A stretch of 64,000 bases of DNA from Haliclystus octoradiatus. Lineage: Eukaryota > Cnidaria > Staurozoa > Stauromedusae > Haliclystidae. Under the pieces are notes generated by a model. The model had not been told where the DNA came from, ran no database searches, and was given only the letters and a program-made list of their open reading frames with translations. The DNA lies in NCBI GenBank assembly GCA_916610825.1, contig OU744446.1, positions 23,946,445 through 24,010,444 on the forward strand, in the 5' to 3' direction. A program made the position numbers and the translations under genes. Position 1 is the stretch's first letter. Each line of letters starts with the position of its first letter. Positions 1 to 13,500 of this stretch are shown one piece after another.

Positions 1-340
1 ACTATAATCAATCCTGAGATTGTATTATATACGTCTTGAGTTTTATTGAACTAAATCACGCCAATAAAATCATTTAGATTGAAATCCTTAATGACATTAC
101 GCTATATAGTTATGAGGTACACTTGATCGATTAACATAAACGCATTTATTTTAACCTAATAATAATCTCTAGAAGAGTGGAATAACGTAATGCAGATATA
201 ACTTCCTTCAAAAAATGTCAAATACGATATCCTATTCGCAAGTAATAATTAACAACCTAACCTCTATAAATTTTAAAAAGAGGCAATTAGAGACAGCGAA
301 TCAATTTCACGAAATCTTTTGGATATAGTTCTTCCATCAA
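1..340. other. AT-rich stretch, nothing recognised
   Basis: I see no open frame, RNA gene or clear repeat here. It runs directly into the tandem array that begins near 341. Confidence 0.5.
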
Positions 341-814
341 GTTGACCCGCCCTACTTGATAACATAACTCTATGACTATTGACGATAATGCGATGGAATT
401 TTCGATAATGATCATCGCGTGATCACTCTTTTACGCCTATTTTCAAATTTCAACCTTGCAGGTGGTAGGGAAAAAGTTGGGGGATGACTTTATGTCAATT
501 TGCCCATCATTTGATAATTGGCGATATCTTGATGATCATTGATGATAATACGATTGACCCTATTGACCATGAATGATCATCGCGTGATCATTCTTTTAAG
601 CCTATTTTCAACCTTGTGGGTGATAGGGGAAAAGCTGGGGGGTTAACTATTTGTCAGGTTGGACCCCCATTTGATAATTGGCGATATCTCAATAATTATT
701 GATGATAATACGATGAAACCTTTTGATCATGAATGATCATCGCGTGATCATTCTTTTAAGCCTATTTTCAACCTTGTGGGTGATAGGGAAAAAGTTGGGG
801 GGCTAACTATTTGT
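341..814. repeat. ~160-bp tandem repeat array, about three units
   Basis: The core ATCATCGCGT occurs at 411, 576 and 736, a spacing of 165 and 160 bp. Each unit also repeats a TTGATAATTGGCGATATC-like block, an AAGCCTATTTTCAACCTTG block and a G-rich end (GGGAAAAAGTTGGGG). The last unit stops at ...CTAACTATTTGT, where a LINE begins. Related sequence resumes after the LINE at 2062, so the array was probably continuous before the insertion. Confidence 0.8.
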
Positions 815-2048
815 TGTTGTTGTTTATTTGTCAAAAATACTGACCGGATTATATAGGAAAGTAAAACTTCCACTTACATATATCCTTTAAATACATAAAG
901 AAAGGATAAAATTAAAATGTGTTAATTGTGTTAACTATACTAGTAGTTCATATAGATTGTTAATTAACTTTGCATAAGGCATTTAGATCAACAGTGTTCA
1001 ATTTTGATTTGAAGGAAATTAATGATTTGGAGGTTACCACGCTCTCTGGTAAACTGTTCCACCATGGAATTACTCGATTGATAAATTGGTATTTGCTGAT
1101 ATTTAGCCTACCGGATACATTTGTCAGTTGTAACTTTAAGGAGTTACCTCGCATTGAATATTTAGTTTTATTGAATTTACAAAATTCTTCTAAATGTAAA
1201 TCTACTAGATTATTAATAATTTTAAACATCATTATCAGATCGCTTTTGATTCTCCTTAATTCCAAAGAATCAATATTAAGATACTTCAAACGAGTTTGAT
1301 ATGTTTGCCCGTAAATGTGTTTGATGTGGCATACATGCCTGATAAATGTTCTTTGAACCTTTTCAATGCTAATAATATCTTTAATTAAATATGGTGACCA
1401 TACAGGAGACACTGATTCTAAAAGTGGTCTCACGTACACACTGTATGCTTTCATTAAAACATCAGCATCTCTACTGGAGAAACATTTTCTTATTAGGAAT
1501 GACCTAGACTTGGCCTTTGCAGTAATCATAGCGCAATGAGCTGAAGGCTTGAGGTCGGTAGTGAATACAACTCCCAGGTCTTTTATTCTATTTACTGTTC
1601 TCAGTTCTTTTTCTTCCAAGTTGTAAATCTGTTGCTGAACGTTGACATTTCCAAAGGAAAATACGCAACATTTGTGAAAAGCTAGACGTAACTGCCATGT
1701 TTGCGCCCATGTAACAACTTTATCTAATGATCTCTGCAGATTTAGATTTGACTCTGATCTTGTAGAAAAGATTTTTGCGTCGTCTGCGAACAATTTGATA
1801 TGACATTCGTCCTCAAGGCAACTTACAATGTCATTAATAAATATAATAAACAATAGAGGGCCAAGTACGGAGCCCTGAGGTACACCACTGTCAACATTTA
1901 AAGAATTAGAATAGACATTTTCAATACAAACGGATTGAGTGCGACCAGATAAAAATGATGATATCCATTTGATGAACTCGAATTGTATACCATATGCGTT
2001 GAGCTTGATAACTAGCTTATTGTGCGACACGGTATCAAAAGCTTTACC
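812..2048 (-). mobile_element. 5'-truncated non-LTR retrotransposon (LINE)
   Basis: On the minus strand a reverse-transcriptase reading frame is followed by ~140 bp of 3' UTR, an AATAAA signal and a short (CAA)n tail at about 812-832. This is the normal 3' end of a LINE. The 5' end breaks inside the RT domain near 2048, typical of incomplete target-primed reverse transcription. Both sides are array or fold-back sequence, so the insertion landed within the satellite-like repeat. Confidence 0.8.
960..2048 (-). CDS. LINE reverse transcriptase, C-terminal part
   Basis: This is the C-terminal ~360 codons of a LINE ORF2. It begins with the palm motif around GKAFDTVSH and continues through the hallmark PQGSVLGPLLF block (motif B) and the catalytic FADD (motif C), then the thumb-like region with W-x-x-x-L-P-E-S near the end. 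There is no stop until TAA at 960, so the frame is intact as far as it goes. The endonuclease, ORF1 and N-terminal RT are missing. Family assignment (CR1/Jockey-like) rests on the motif style and CAA tail and is inference. The copy is immobile but looks young because the frame is open. Confidence 0.85.
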   Translation of the reverse strand, partial: GKAFDTVSHNKLVIKLNAYGIQFEFIKWISSFLSGRTQSVCIENVYSNSLNVDSGVPQGSVLGPLLFIIFINDIVSCLEDECHIKLFADDAKIFSTRSESNLNLQRSLDKVVTWAQTWQLRLAFHKCCVFSFGNVNVQQQIYNLEEKELRTVNRIKDLGVVFTTDLKPSAHCAMITAKAKSRSFLIRKCFSSRDADVLMKAYSVYVRPLLESVSPVWSPYLIKDIISIEKVQRTFIRHVCHIKHIYGQTYQTRLKYLNIDSLELRRIKSDLIMMFKIINNLVDLHLEEFCKFNKTKYSMRGNSLKLQLTNVSGRLNISKYQFINRVIPWWNSLPESVVTSKSLISFKSKLNTVDLNALCKVN

Positions 2049-2064
2049 CCCACGGTATCTTATT

Positions 2065-2218
2065 TGTCAAGTTGGCCCCCCATTCGATTATTAGCGATAT
2101 CTCGATGATCATTGATGATCATTAAAAATAAATTGCTGATCATCAATGATCATCCACTGATCATCATTCTGAGTATGGTTTAGATCTAATTTTCACGGTT
2201 GGGGGGGCCAACTTGACA
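2065..2218. repeat. Fold-back element with ~17-bp inverted termini
   Basis: TGTCAAGTTGGCCCCC at 2065 is mirrored by GGGGGCCAACTTGACA ending at 2218. The interior also folds: GATCATTGATGATCA around 2105 faces TGATCATCAATGATCATC around 2140. The left half is similar to the 160-bp array units upstream, so the array may be built from copies of this element. Confidence 0.7.
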
Positions 2219-2231
2219 GAGGTTACCATTC

Positions 2232-2990
2232 GACACATCATCATCGAATGTTGTCAGCGGTGTTCCTCAGGGTTCTGTCTCAGTGCCATTATTGTTTATG
2301 TTATTTATTAATGACATTATACGTCGTATCTAAGGCGATTGTAAAGTTAGCTTGTTTGCAGACGATTTCAAATTTTATTGCTCCCGAGGCAATACAATTT
2401 CAACAGATTTGATACAGGCGTTAGTAAATTTTTACGAATGGTCTCAAACGGCAGCAAAGGATAGCTTTTGAAAAATGCTCAGTTTTAACTACTAATAAGC
2501 AGAATGTAGACGATGTTGGATACACTTTGGGTTGTCATACCCTGCCAATTGTCGGTAGAATCCGAGATCTTGCATAATTATAACGTGGGATTTAAAACCC
2601 TCATATCATTGGTCGATGATATCAACATAAGCATATTCAAGATCCTATAAAAAGCTTTACTTCAAGGAACGCAGTTCTACTGATAAATGCATTTAAAAGT
2701 AAAATTTATGTTAGACCAGTGTTAGAAACATCAGCATGTTCTTGGAACCTTTGGATGTTAGAAACTGTGCAAGATAAAGATGGTATCCTTCGCAAACGGA
2801 TACAATTAATTGTAACTGAAATAATTCTTCGCCATATATATGTAACATCGAATCGAAAGGTTTGGTTAAAATCAGGACAGACGAGAGAAATTTTAGACCA
2901 GATCTCTGGACGCCACGGTCGGACACACGGGGAAACGCAAATCAAAGAGGTAGACCAATCAATGAATGTTCAAGATGATAACGGATCATA
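2232..2990 (+). pseudogene. Decayed LINE reverse transcriptase relic
   Basis: Broken plus-strand frames show SGVPQGS...PLLFMLFINDI (about 2248-2310), FADDFKFY (about 2355-2378), and further on YVRPVLE (about 2708-2728), in the order expected for a LINE RT. Stops and frameshifts separate them, and the sequence between is worn. It is older than the minus-strand LINE next to it. Confidence 0.6.
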
Positions 2991-2995
2991 TACTT

Positions 2996-3001
2996 TTTAT
3001 T
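2996..3001 (-). other. DNAJC13: Candidate polyadenylation signal of DNAJC13
   Basis: AATAAA on the minus strand, about 370 bp downstream of the DNAJC13 stop. It would give a short 3' UTR ending near the older LINE relic. Other A-rich hexamers nearby make this uncertain. Confidence 0.3.
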
Positions 3002-3368
3002 TATAATATGAAGCATATGAAAGATTAGATTATCATAATTAGAAACAATCAACTTTTACAATGAATATAATGCTCACAATCTTTGCTTATCAAAAGTCAC
3101 GACGATTAAATAATTACTAATTTAACAAAACAGATTACCTTATATTATTAGCTTCCCAACTATAAATTTATAGAAATTATTTAAATTTAAAAAATCAGTC
3201 GATACATTATTAAAACAGTATCATTTTCAAACGTCTAAATTATACTTTTTTATCGACAACCTCATTATTATAATCTGATCTATATAATCTGGCTGGAATC
3301 GCAATTATACAACTATAATCCGATTCAAGTTTGATTGTAGCCAGAGAGGTTACTGTCAGATATCCTTA

Positions 3369-6300
3369 TTAACTACTATAATCGTATTGTTGATGTTGTT
3401 GATGTGCGTCGATTGGAGGTGGTGCAGCAGACATGGCAGCAGAATTGGATGGACCTTGCGTGAGGTACCCAGCCACACCTACAGGTCCCGTAAGGTATCC
3501 TGCAGAAGCTGTATCAGAAATGAATAAATCATGCTTTTGATCACGGAAGGCAGACCATACACTTGAAGAATCCAATATGCCATTGACCTAAAAAAGTAAA
3601 TGAAAAAAAAAGCTAACCTTGACCATTCTCAAATCCTCTATTACACTGAGAACAAATGAAAACAAACATTTCATTTTTGAAACAATGACCCTGCCTCTTT
3701 GAATGCCTCAAAAATGATGATACCTGTAACACACAATGAGCTGATGCGTAGAATAAGCTAATATTGACGGTGCAATTTTGAATTTTTTACTTTTCATGAC
3801 CATTTTTGATCACAGCTTTGCACCTTTTTCAAAATACTCTATTTTGAATGGTCGATCGGCGCTATCTTCTGCATGACAGATCCGTGAGCAGAATACCCGA
3901 GCTGCCCTTGGACGATATTCGTTTCACGTTCTCTTACTACCTAATAGTACTAGTAACAAATAGATAATCTTCAAAAATGCAGAATTTCAAAAAAAGAGAT
4001 TAAGGTTTAGCCTTCATCTCCGACAACCTCGGTATCTCAAATATTTCTTTCTTTGCATTTCATAGAACGTGACATGGAACATAATAACTTTGTTACTTGG
4101 ATATATACATATATATTTCCACAAACCGTTTCTGTATAATTCAAGTCACGACTCATGGCTTTGATTGCTTTTACTATCTGAGCTTTTGTCCCTGAGGGAT
4201 TTTTGACGTCTGTCATCCGACTATCGAGAATTGCCAATAAGAATTGGATTAGTTCAACGCGAATTGCCTGTTGGAAGACAATGAGATAAATTATTCACAA
4301 ATCAGTACTGTTTTCAGCTACCACATCAGCATGCTGTACACACATCATAGTTTGGTAAAGTTTAATTCAAGATTTATTATTCATTATTTAAGACTACAAG
4401 ACCCCTACAAGAGCTCATCAGCAACTTTAAAACGGATTTCTAAAACATTGGATTTAACACAACTAACTAATTTATGATGTTAACCGTATGCTATAATAAC
4501 GTCACGTGTCCTCAAAAGCAAAAGCAAACATAGTAGTAAAATGAAGATTAAAAAGCCAGTAATGAATAGTTGGGCTGATTTAACAATGTGACTGTTGCAT
4601 TTTGGTGGGGGCAATACAAGACATCCATTATACGAACAATGCAGTAAGATGACGTAAAACCTCTCTCATTAGCCATGAACCTGGGATATCATATGTATGG
4701 CAGGATGACTAAGAGTTTACCAATGAAAAATCTGGGATGTTGACATGATTTCCCAACAAGGGAACATTTCAAGAAAACATTTCAAAAACACAGTGCCAAA
4801 CATTTTCCCAATCAGAATTTTCTTCCCGGTGAGAGGGCTGTGTATCCCTGACAGAAGAGCGGTATCCCTGGATAAAAGTATTCTTACTTGAGCAACTAAA
4901 TCACTGTTATTCTTTTCAAACATCCGATTGAGTGTTTCAGCAGCAATATTCATAATATCAGGTCTGGTTTTCATAGCAACCATCAGCAATCGTATGCTAT
5001 CAGTTTGTCCCATTGTACGTACACAGAGCTTAAAAAACAAAAACAAAAATATAACATGACTAACCATAGACATTACCATTCACCATCACACAGTCATCGG
5101 TTGACAGCATTTTATATTTGGTACTCTTTTCACTAATGAGTTGTGATGGATTACTAGTTTTGAGAAAAATCAAGTAAATTAGCTGTCGGATGAAAGTCCC
5201 ATTTGGACCAGGCTCGGAAGTCACAATATCAGACTTCCATCCTTGTGAGACCAATTAGAACCTTGGTTTGGACATTCGATAGCATTCAGCATTATCGGCA
5301 GGCAACAGGAGCCCTCCAAAACATATATATTTCGAAACTCTAATGAATCTTGGTCAAATGTGCCAGAAACAAAGGTTACTCAGTTTAATAGACAAAACGA
5401 AAAAATTCAAATCCAAAGAAGGGGGTCGCAATCGGACAAGAGTATTGAATGAATGATCTCTTGTAGTAATATAGATACATTGAAGAGTGAATCTCATTCA
5501 ATAAGTAAACGTGTGACGTGGATTTTACATTTCACGAACCTCGTTATCAGATAACACGTGGATAACTTGTAAAGCTGATTTTGGAATGGCTGAATTCTGT
5601 GACGCCATTACTTGGAAGATTTGCGGTAAGTGGCCAAGTGCAGGAACCTGTAAAATGGATTACAACATTCAGAGATGATGCTGATTATAAAAATAACATG
5701 TGTTATATCGTGTGTACTGTTTGGATTTAGAATACATCACCTGGTCTGCAAGAGGAGGCTGTGCAGAAAAAAGGCAGACAATTGCTTGAGTGACAGTTTC
5801 CAAGATTTCGTTCTAAAGGAGAAATGAATAATAATTATAAATTAAAAAAATTAATTATAGTGAGTGTAAACTCAGATACACATAATGTGAAAGTGCTCAA
5901 CGTTGGGTAAAACAGAGCATTATATAATAAGAGAAATGAAGAATTTTATTTCGATGGATGCAAATTTTCAATTGGAAATTGGATTAGTCAATTTTCATGG
6001 TTATAAAGTTGGCAATCAAATGAAAGTCTTAAATTAGACAGTTCTGCGATTATTGGAGCGGTCCTTGTGTGCCTTGACATTTGATGCACATAGTCCAGTT
6101 TGCTTGTTCATTATTTAATGGAATCAAGAAGAAGCACTAATTTCTATATATCACACTATCTAAAGAAGCAACACAAATCCTAACATATAAAAGAGAGAGT
6201 CGCTTCAAACGTATGTACGCTAATAACTCTACCAATTCTCTATCAAAATGATCGAAAGCAGTATCATTCGAATCACTGTGTTATGATCTGAGTTTTTATT

Positions 6301-7554
6301 TGGCTTGCCATTTCCTTTTCGTTTTGTACTCTTCGTATCGAAACAAAATGTATCTTTTCATTTTGCGGCTTGACATCACATCATTGCTGTTATTGTTTGC
6401 GTGGGATCACATAAACCAGCAACGCGTGTAACTCATTGCTAGTTAAATATAATTTAATCACCCCAGGCAGGCTGCTAGTCGGACACTACAATTTGATACA
6501 AAATATCAATATACAAAATGATATTAGAAATAGTAATTGAGACGGTGCTGTCACCTTACTGAAGACACAAGTACAACTTTTCTGTTTCTAGAAGACTCCT
6601 GTTTTTGCTAAGCATTTTGTTATTGTAAATACTCTTTACCGATCTCAGCCACGACTGCCAATCCATTTCAAGAGATTTCATGGCACAAAACATCAGATCA
6701 ACATCAAGAACATGTTAAACTTGAAATTACTAAAAATACGATAACATAATGTTTTAAAAATAATACATACATTCAAATTTGGTTTCGTTGTTAGATTCAC
6801 AAATTTATCCATAACAGACACCATAAAATCTTTTGGTTTGCGTAAAACCTATATCACAAATACAATTATATACCAATAGAAAAATACAAAACAATTGTCC
6901 TATATACATCTATGAAGCAGAATACAAAGAAAGTCTTACCCAGTTTGGCTGAACGATGTAAAGCCTTAGAAACACACCACCAACAGTTAATTCACCCTCA
7001 ACATCATCATATTTAATGGCATAATCATCAGTTGGCTAAACAAATAAGAATAAATAGAAACATTTAAATAGGTGCAACTTACCAGGCAGTCTATTACTGA
7101 GTAACAGTAAATCAGTTGTTAAAATCCCTTGCTACCCATTCATATATATAAAGTTGTTTCATTCTAGGTCAAATGATTTGAGGGTTAACATCATAGTCAA
7201 CCGTCGTCAGTTCATTATAAGATAGGCAGCGGCTTGAGGGTGGAAATTAGAGATACTTAGTGCAAACGTTTGGACATATTGAGAATAATCGAAGAAATAA
7301 TTAGCTAGTTAAATATTCCCAGCTATACATTATTATAAGGAATTGGCTCCGCCACGGAAAAAATGGGAGGAGTAATCGGAAGTAGCCAGAATACTTTCCA
7401 AATATATGAAGGGTCCGAAGTTAATTTTGGTGTGAACGGCTATTATTGTATATTGTAAACCCGGCCATACTTCTATACTATATATTTGCATGTTACAAGG
7501 TATAGTCTCACCTTCCATGTGACATATGGATCATTCTTTTGTGCTTCATAATGA
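3369..7554 (-). CDS. DNAJC13: DNAJC13 exons 49-56: C-terminal region and stop
   Basis: Exon 50 (6940-7035) encodes [23 protein letters not shown]. Later exons give [43 protein letters not shown]...[41 protein letters not shown], and the last exon (3369-3587) [30 protein letters not shown] and a short Gln/His/Tyr-rich tail before TAA at 3369-3371. The end matches the family C-terminus closely. Confidence 0.95.
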
Positions 7555-10500
7555 CTGCAAAAGAAGTTGATGAAAGTTAGAAGCATGTAAATGAAAGAAA
7601 TCATCTGTGAATATTTGAGCAGAAATGAAAAAACCCTTGAACCCTGTAGAATATCAACCAACTTGAAAATACATGCATTGATGACTCCACAAGAGTAGAC
7701 ATTGGAACATACCTAGCTTGAAGTTTCTTAACAATCCCAGACACTTTTTCTCTTGCATCGTCATTCCAAATCAATTCAGGATTTTCATGATTAGCTGAAA
7801 TCATTAACACAACGCATGATTGATTATGGAAATCAGTTAATCATGTGTTTGTTTTTAGAATACTGTCAATACTAAACGTAGTGCTGCAAACCAAGTTCAA
7901 AATCTTCAAAGTAATTGATGATTGAAAGACGACAGATAAGCCACATTTGTAATTAGGTGGACAATAATGGAGTTCCTGTTTGTCTGTAGCCTGACTTTAA
8001 AATTCATTAAAACAATTTATATTAGTCAAGTGCCAGTCCTTGTTGACAATGTTTGGATAAATGCATATCCGAACGAATCTAACGGAAGTTTAGACTTGCT
8101 CTTAATTAAGAGAGTTACTATGTATCAGAATGTCAGTCAGTCGTTCAGAGATATTTCCTGGATTTTAAAAATTAGGAATTATGTGAAATTTCAACATTAT
8201 ATTGACAAAGATGAAATGTACAAGTAAGTTACCTTCAAACATATGAACACTTGCTTCTGGGCTGTCTCTCATTGCATCCATAAAAATCGATGGTAAGAAT
8301 TTAGATAGTAAGATTTTCACTTTAGGACCAATTAATTTATCAGCCATCATCTTTGAAAACAATTCTGCTGACCTCGCTCTGACATTTGGATTGGGTGAAT
8401 TGCAGAACAAATCCAAAAGGTAAACTAAGGCGCCTGGTAAATAACAAAGAACAAATTTTAAAATAAAGACCAATATGTAGTTATTCAGACGGTATTGCCC
8501 TATCAGAGCAGGACGTATATTATCTTGTTTACAGAGCAGTTGGTCTGTTTGCTGAGAGCACTGAACATAAATTATTTTTACTGATCGCAGACGCAACACT
8601 TCAACTTTAATAGATTTCGTGACAGGCAGGCCTGAATTGTCATTCACTTCAACTTGGATAATTGTAAAAATGAACGTATTATGTTCCAAGGACCTATCTA
8701 GCAAAAACATCATCGTCATCACCATTGACTCAGAATACTTGGTACAATTTGAAAAAAGTTTTTTACTATATAGTACTTGAGACAGTATCGCCCTATCGAA
8801 GACCACTTTTCTATTTTTAGAGGAATTGCTTTTTTTGCTAAGAGCAGTGATTGTAAATATTCTTTACTGATCCCAGCCGCAACACTGCAGAGCAATTTCA
8901 ACAGATTTCATGGCAGATAGGTCACGATTGTCAGATAACTCTCCCCCGTTTTTTTACTGGACCAGTTGATAAACTAAACTATGAGATGCTCACACAGTCG
9001 CAAACAAAAATATATATACAGGTTAAATAAATATACTGTATGTATAATTGTAACAATTATTTGGGGTGATAACTGACCTTTGCTCATTGCTTCTTTGACT
9101 ATTTTTGTATTCGATAAGAGTGCATGCAGCGTGTCCAAGATTAGAAGACGACCTATCAACACACAATCAAATTACAATCTGCTCACTAGAATCCCAAACT
9201 GACTTAAGCTATGTTGCCGTTAATTGTGCTAACAGCTGACATTTAAAAGTCAAAAGTACCACACTTAAACATCCCCTGGCATCACCTTGTAACTTGCTCT
9301 ATGTCAATGCTGACTTATTCCTTGAGCATAAATTCATTCGCCAGAGTGGTATCACAATATTATTTACAGTATGTGTGTATGATGGGTATGCATACACAGA
9401 CATCCTACCTGACTCCAAATTAACACCAAGTTACACCAAGAATAACAATCTGTGACCTTACAACAGCACTATGGTCACACCACACAAATTAAATCATCAT
9501 CATCATCATCATCATCATCTTTATCTGTTAAATTCAACGTGGGAACACCTTCTCCATGGGAGTCCCAAGAAATTTTTTAATAATAAATTTGCCGACTCCA
9601 CCTGAATCCAATCTGGATATGTAACCGTAAATTTGAAACATATGAAGGTGCGGTATCCGGAGTTGAATCAGCCACACAAAGGTTTGCCATGTATATTTAC
9701 ATTGTACATTGACCTAAAGTCATCATCTGAATACTTGACAAGTGTAGCGAGTAACAATTTTCGGAGATCACATCGGGCAGTATTCATGATTTGTGTGGAC
9801 ATGAAATTAAAAGAACTCTCTTATTTCTACTCTTAGAAGGTGAACATCACAGATTTCCTTTGCTATTTCTCCCCTCTTTTACAGACTGGAGACATTTCAA
9901 GGAAGAATCACCGACTGATCAAGTCATCAGGGGGTGTCACGTCCCCCATACCCCCATACTAGGGCCCTGCCTTTCCCAACATATCCCAATGAATTAAACA
10001 TCAATTACAATATTAATCCCTTCAGACAAGTGGCTGCTATGAAAGGGAATGATAGTCACAATAATGGCAATGTTTGCAACTTACTGTCAGGGTTAGTATG
10101 AAGAGCAAGAAGTAAATACGTAAGGACGTCTGCATCAGCTATATTAGCCACACATTTGCTGTTACCAGTTACACTGGCTATGACCTATAACAACGCAAAA
10201 CAAAATGTAATCAATTTGAAAGGGTTTTACGTAATCAACATACCAAGAAGACATTGCAATTCATTATTATGGGAATAGCAGATCTATTCCATTTATTCAT
10301 TGGTTCGTCGTTATTTATAGCCTGCATGCAGCATGCCTACCTAAATCTTTTTTGATGACTAGAAGGGTTTGCGTAATATTGACATAAACCTTGCGCTGGA
10401 CTGAATTAGGGGAGTGGCTGAAACGTGAGAAATCTATTGTTTGTCTATTGTTGATCAGCCAATCGCTAGTGAGAACTAGAACCAGATTGTGATTGGCTGA

Positions 10501-13500
10501 TAAATATAAGTTCTTGACGCAGTTCCTTTTCAAACATCCTACTAATCATCAAAAGAATATTTGAATCTGCGCGCAGGCTACATTATTTAGAGCTCTCACA
10601 TGTTCGATTTGAATCATCAATGAGCAAAACCAACCGATATAATTTCAAAACTACTCCTGGAGCTTGGCCATATTTCTGACATTAGCCACAACTTATTAGT
10701 TCCTGTAGAGTGTTCATGCAACATTTCCATCACTTTTTTGATTATACTTGAACAACATCCATTTAATTCCATAGATTTCTCAATTATGGGCCCTAATTAC
10801 ATGCCAGTGAAATGTACTACAGGATGTAATGAGTTAGCAAATTTTGGAAATTGGAAAAGGCCAAGGGAGGGCTATCATCACACAATAACAAACTTTTCGA
10901 CCAACCTCTAAGGCAAGTTGTTGTAGTTTTAATGCCCCAGTAAGCCTCAAAAGCGAGAAGAGCAATTTAAAATGGCCAATACATCTCACTTCAACACCTA
11001 AATGCAAAAACACATGGCATAAGAAAGAATAGCACAGTACTACAGTAAAGGACTGCTAGCATAATAACAAAGAGTCAAATACAACATATTTTACACTGTT
11101 ACCTGAAGATCTACAATTTGTTTGATAACTATGGTTACTTCTGAATTTAATCAACTGAGCATTATTGTTTACTGATATCAATATATACAAAATAATCATA
11201 TGAACTACTTTACTAACATTTTCTGTTTTTCTTTGAAAGAGTCCAGCGGGGAGCTCTTTATGGACGAGGAGGTGCCAATTTGTAAAAAGGTAAAGTACCC
11301 AAAAAGTTGAAAAAATTCTGTTGATGCTACTCAAAAAGTTCTAGCAGGTTGATTGATTTCAAAAATATATGCAAAAATGATGCAAGTTTTATCAAAAATT
11401 CTTGAAAAAGTCAAAAATAGGATACCCAAAAGATACCAAAAAGCTCCAAACTTTGAAATCTCATACCCAAAAAGTTTTTTCTTAGCTGGAATATGGACCC
11501 CAAAAAAGTGGCACATCCCTGTATAGCCGTCATAGCGGAGGTGGAGTTACCCCCCGGGGAAAGAGTAATCTACAATTACGCTAAAGTATGGCAGTCACTT
11601 ATCTAGAAGCTTGTTTCATATATAATATCTATACATCTAGGGGCTTAGTTGATACGCAAATACGCAACAGGAGAGGTGTAATTGTAGTCGTAAAATATCA
11701 GTACATATGCAAAAGCACAATTGTTAATAGTGTACCTGGATTATTTTTGATAACATTCCTTAACGCAGCCAAAGCCATAGCGATACGATCTAGTCTCTCT
11801 CGATGGCCACCAGATTTACTTGTGTCAACATCTGATGCAGTTAAAGCCATCAGAGAATGGAGGTACTATGGAATAGAAATAAATAAATATCAGATATGAG
11901 AAATAATATTTCAAAACTAGTCTGAAATCTAGGATATCTTGACAAATATCGATGAATTTCAGCAGGAATAATTAGGTAATTCTCAACTTATTTGGATCAT
12001 AATTTCGGCACCTATTTTGATCAAGCTAATTCCATTCATTTGAATCAAATTAGAGAATATTCCAATTGAAATCTTCATACAGACAATAAAGAACGAGGAC
12101 ACACACACAGTACATCACAGAAAATAATTTGAAATATTTTTGAATTGATTTTTACTCCGATGTAATTTATAATTACCTGGGCTTGAGAACCAAGGTAATC
12201 GATTAATGCTTCACCAAACTTATGGGGTTCCTGGAAATAAAATGAACAATCAATTAGTTATAGAAATGGGTCAAAGGAAGGACTTTCGCATTTGGTTAAC
12301 ACTAATCCTATTTTAATATCATAATATGATCATCATTGTACCAAAATTAATGTGGAGCATGCCTACTCTTATTGCACTGTATTTCAGGGGCAGATAAAAT
12401 ATTTTTCCATCCGGGATTTCAATTTTCTCTTCCAAACTTTTTCAGGTGATTTCATCATGTAAACGTTTTCACATCTTATAAATATCTAAAAACATGATAA
12501 AAACTGCATATTTGTCCACAAAAGGAAAGGAAACAATTTCCTTCTGATTGGAAAAACTTGAATACAGCTATTTTTACCCCTTTCTACTGTATTTGTGCTA
12601 GTCTTCCGGGATTCTCAGTCCCAGAATTCCTCATTTTATCAAACCCTGACTATATTCATTCATTATACTGTGATTGATAGAATACAGTCAATGACTCACT
12701 CAATGCGTATTTATTGATTCGATTTGATTATTTATAGTTCTGTCATGGATTAACATTGAGCATTTTATCACTGTGATAAATAATCTGGTAAATCTTATAC
12801 AGTAATTAATAATTATCAAACTACAGTACATCAAAACTATTTCTACACCTTGTAATATTGTACGGGGTTAGATGAGTTGAGACACATAGCAAATCCAAGT
12901 TAAGCAATAATGTATTTAAGTATTTCTATGATAAGTATCTTTGTCTCAAGTTGAACAGAAACCCATATAATTGATACATTTGAAGCCTATTATCATATTG
13001 ACCTACAAACCTGTTGATAATTTACATGATTTCAATTAAACAAATCAATCAAAAGTTTACATTCAATCACCTCAAGAACAAATGTTGGTTGTTCATTGTA
13101 AATCCGAACAAATATTTCACCAACAATTAATTCTTTGCCATGTATTGAGTAAACAAATTCAGCACCATAATATGGATCGTTTTCACCCTTAATAAACACA
13201 AATTATAATAAATAATATCTATAGATTTAATGACAACAATTACAGAAATGATGGGATTGAGTTTATGGAATAAGGCACAGATTATAAGGTTTGCAATCAT
13301 TAAATGACTGTGTTAACCCTTTATTTCAAATTGCACAATATTTTATTAACTTAAAATTTTCTCAAGAGTTTTGATATGATTTTTCCTAGTAGTTTATTTA
13401 TAATAAAGGAACAGCTTTTCTCCACATCGATGTAACCACAATTTAACTGAAATCCAGGCTAGGCTTGTCTAACCAGACCAAACGCAATTTGATATTTGAG

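Noticed and set aside
970..1299. Plus-strand frame of 109 codons
   Set aside because: Shadow of the minus-strand LINE reverse transcriptase.
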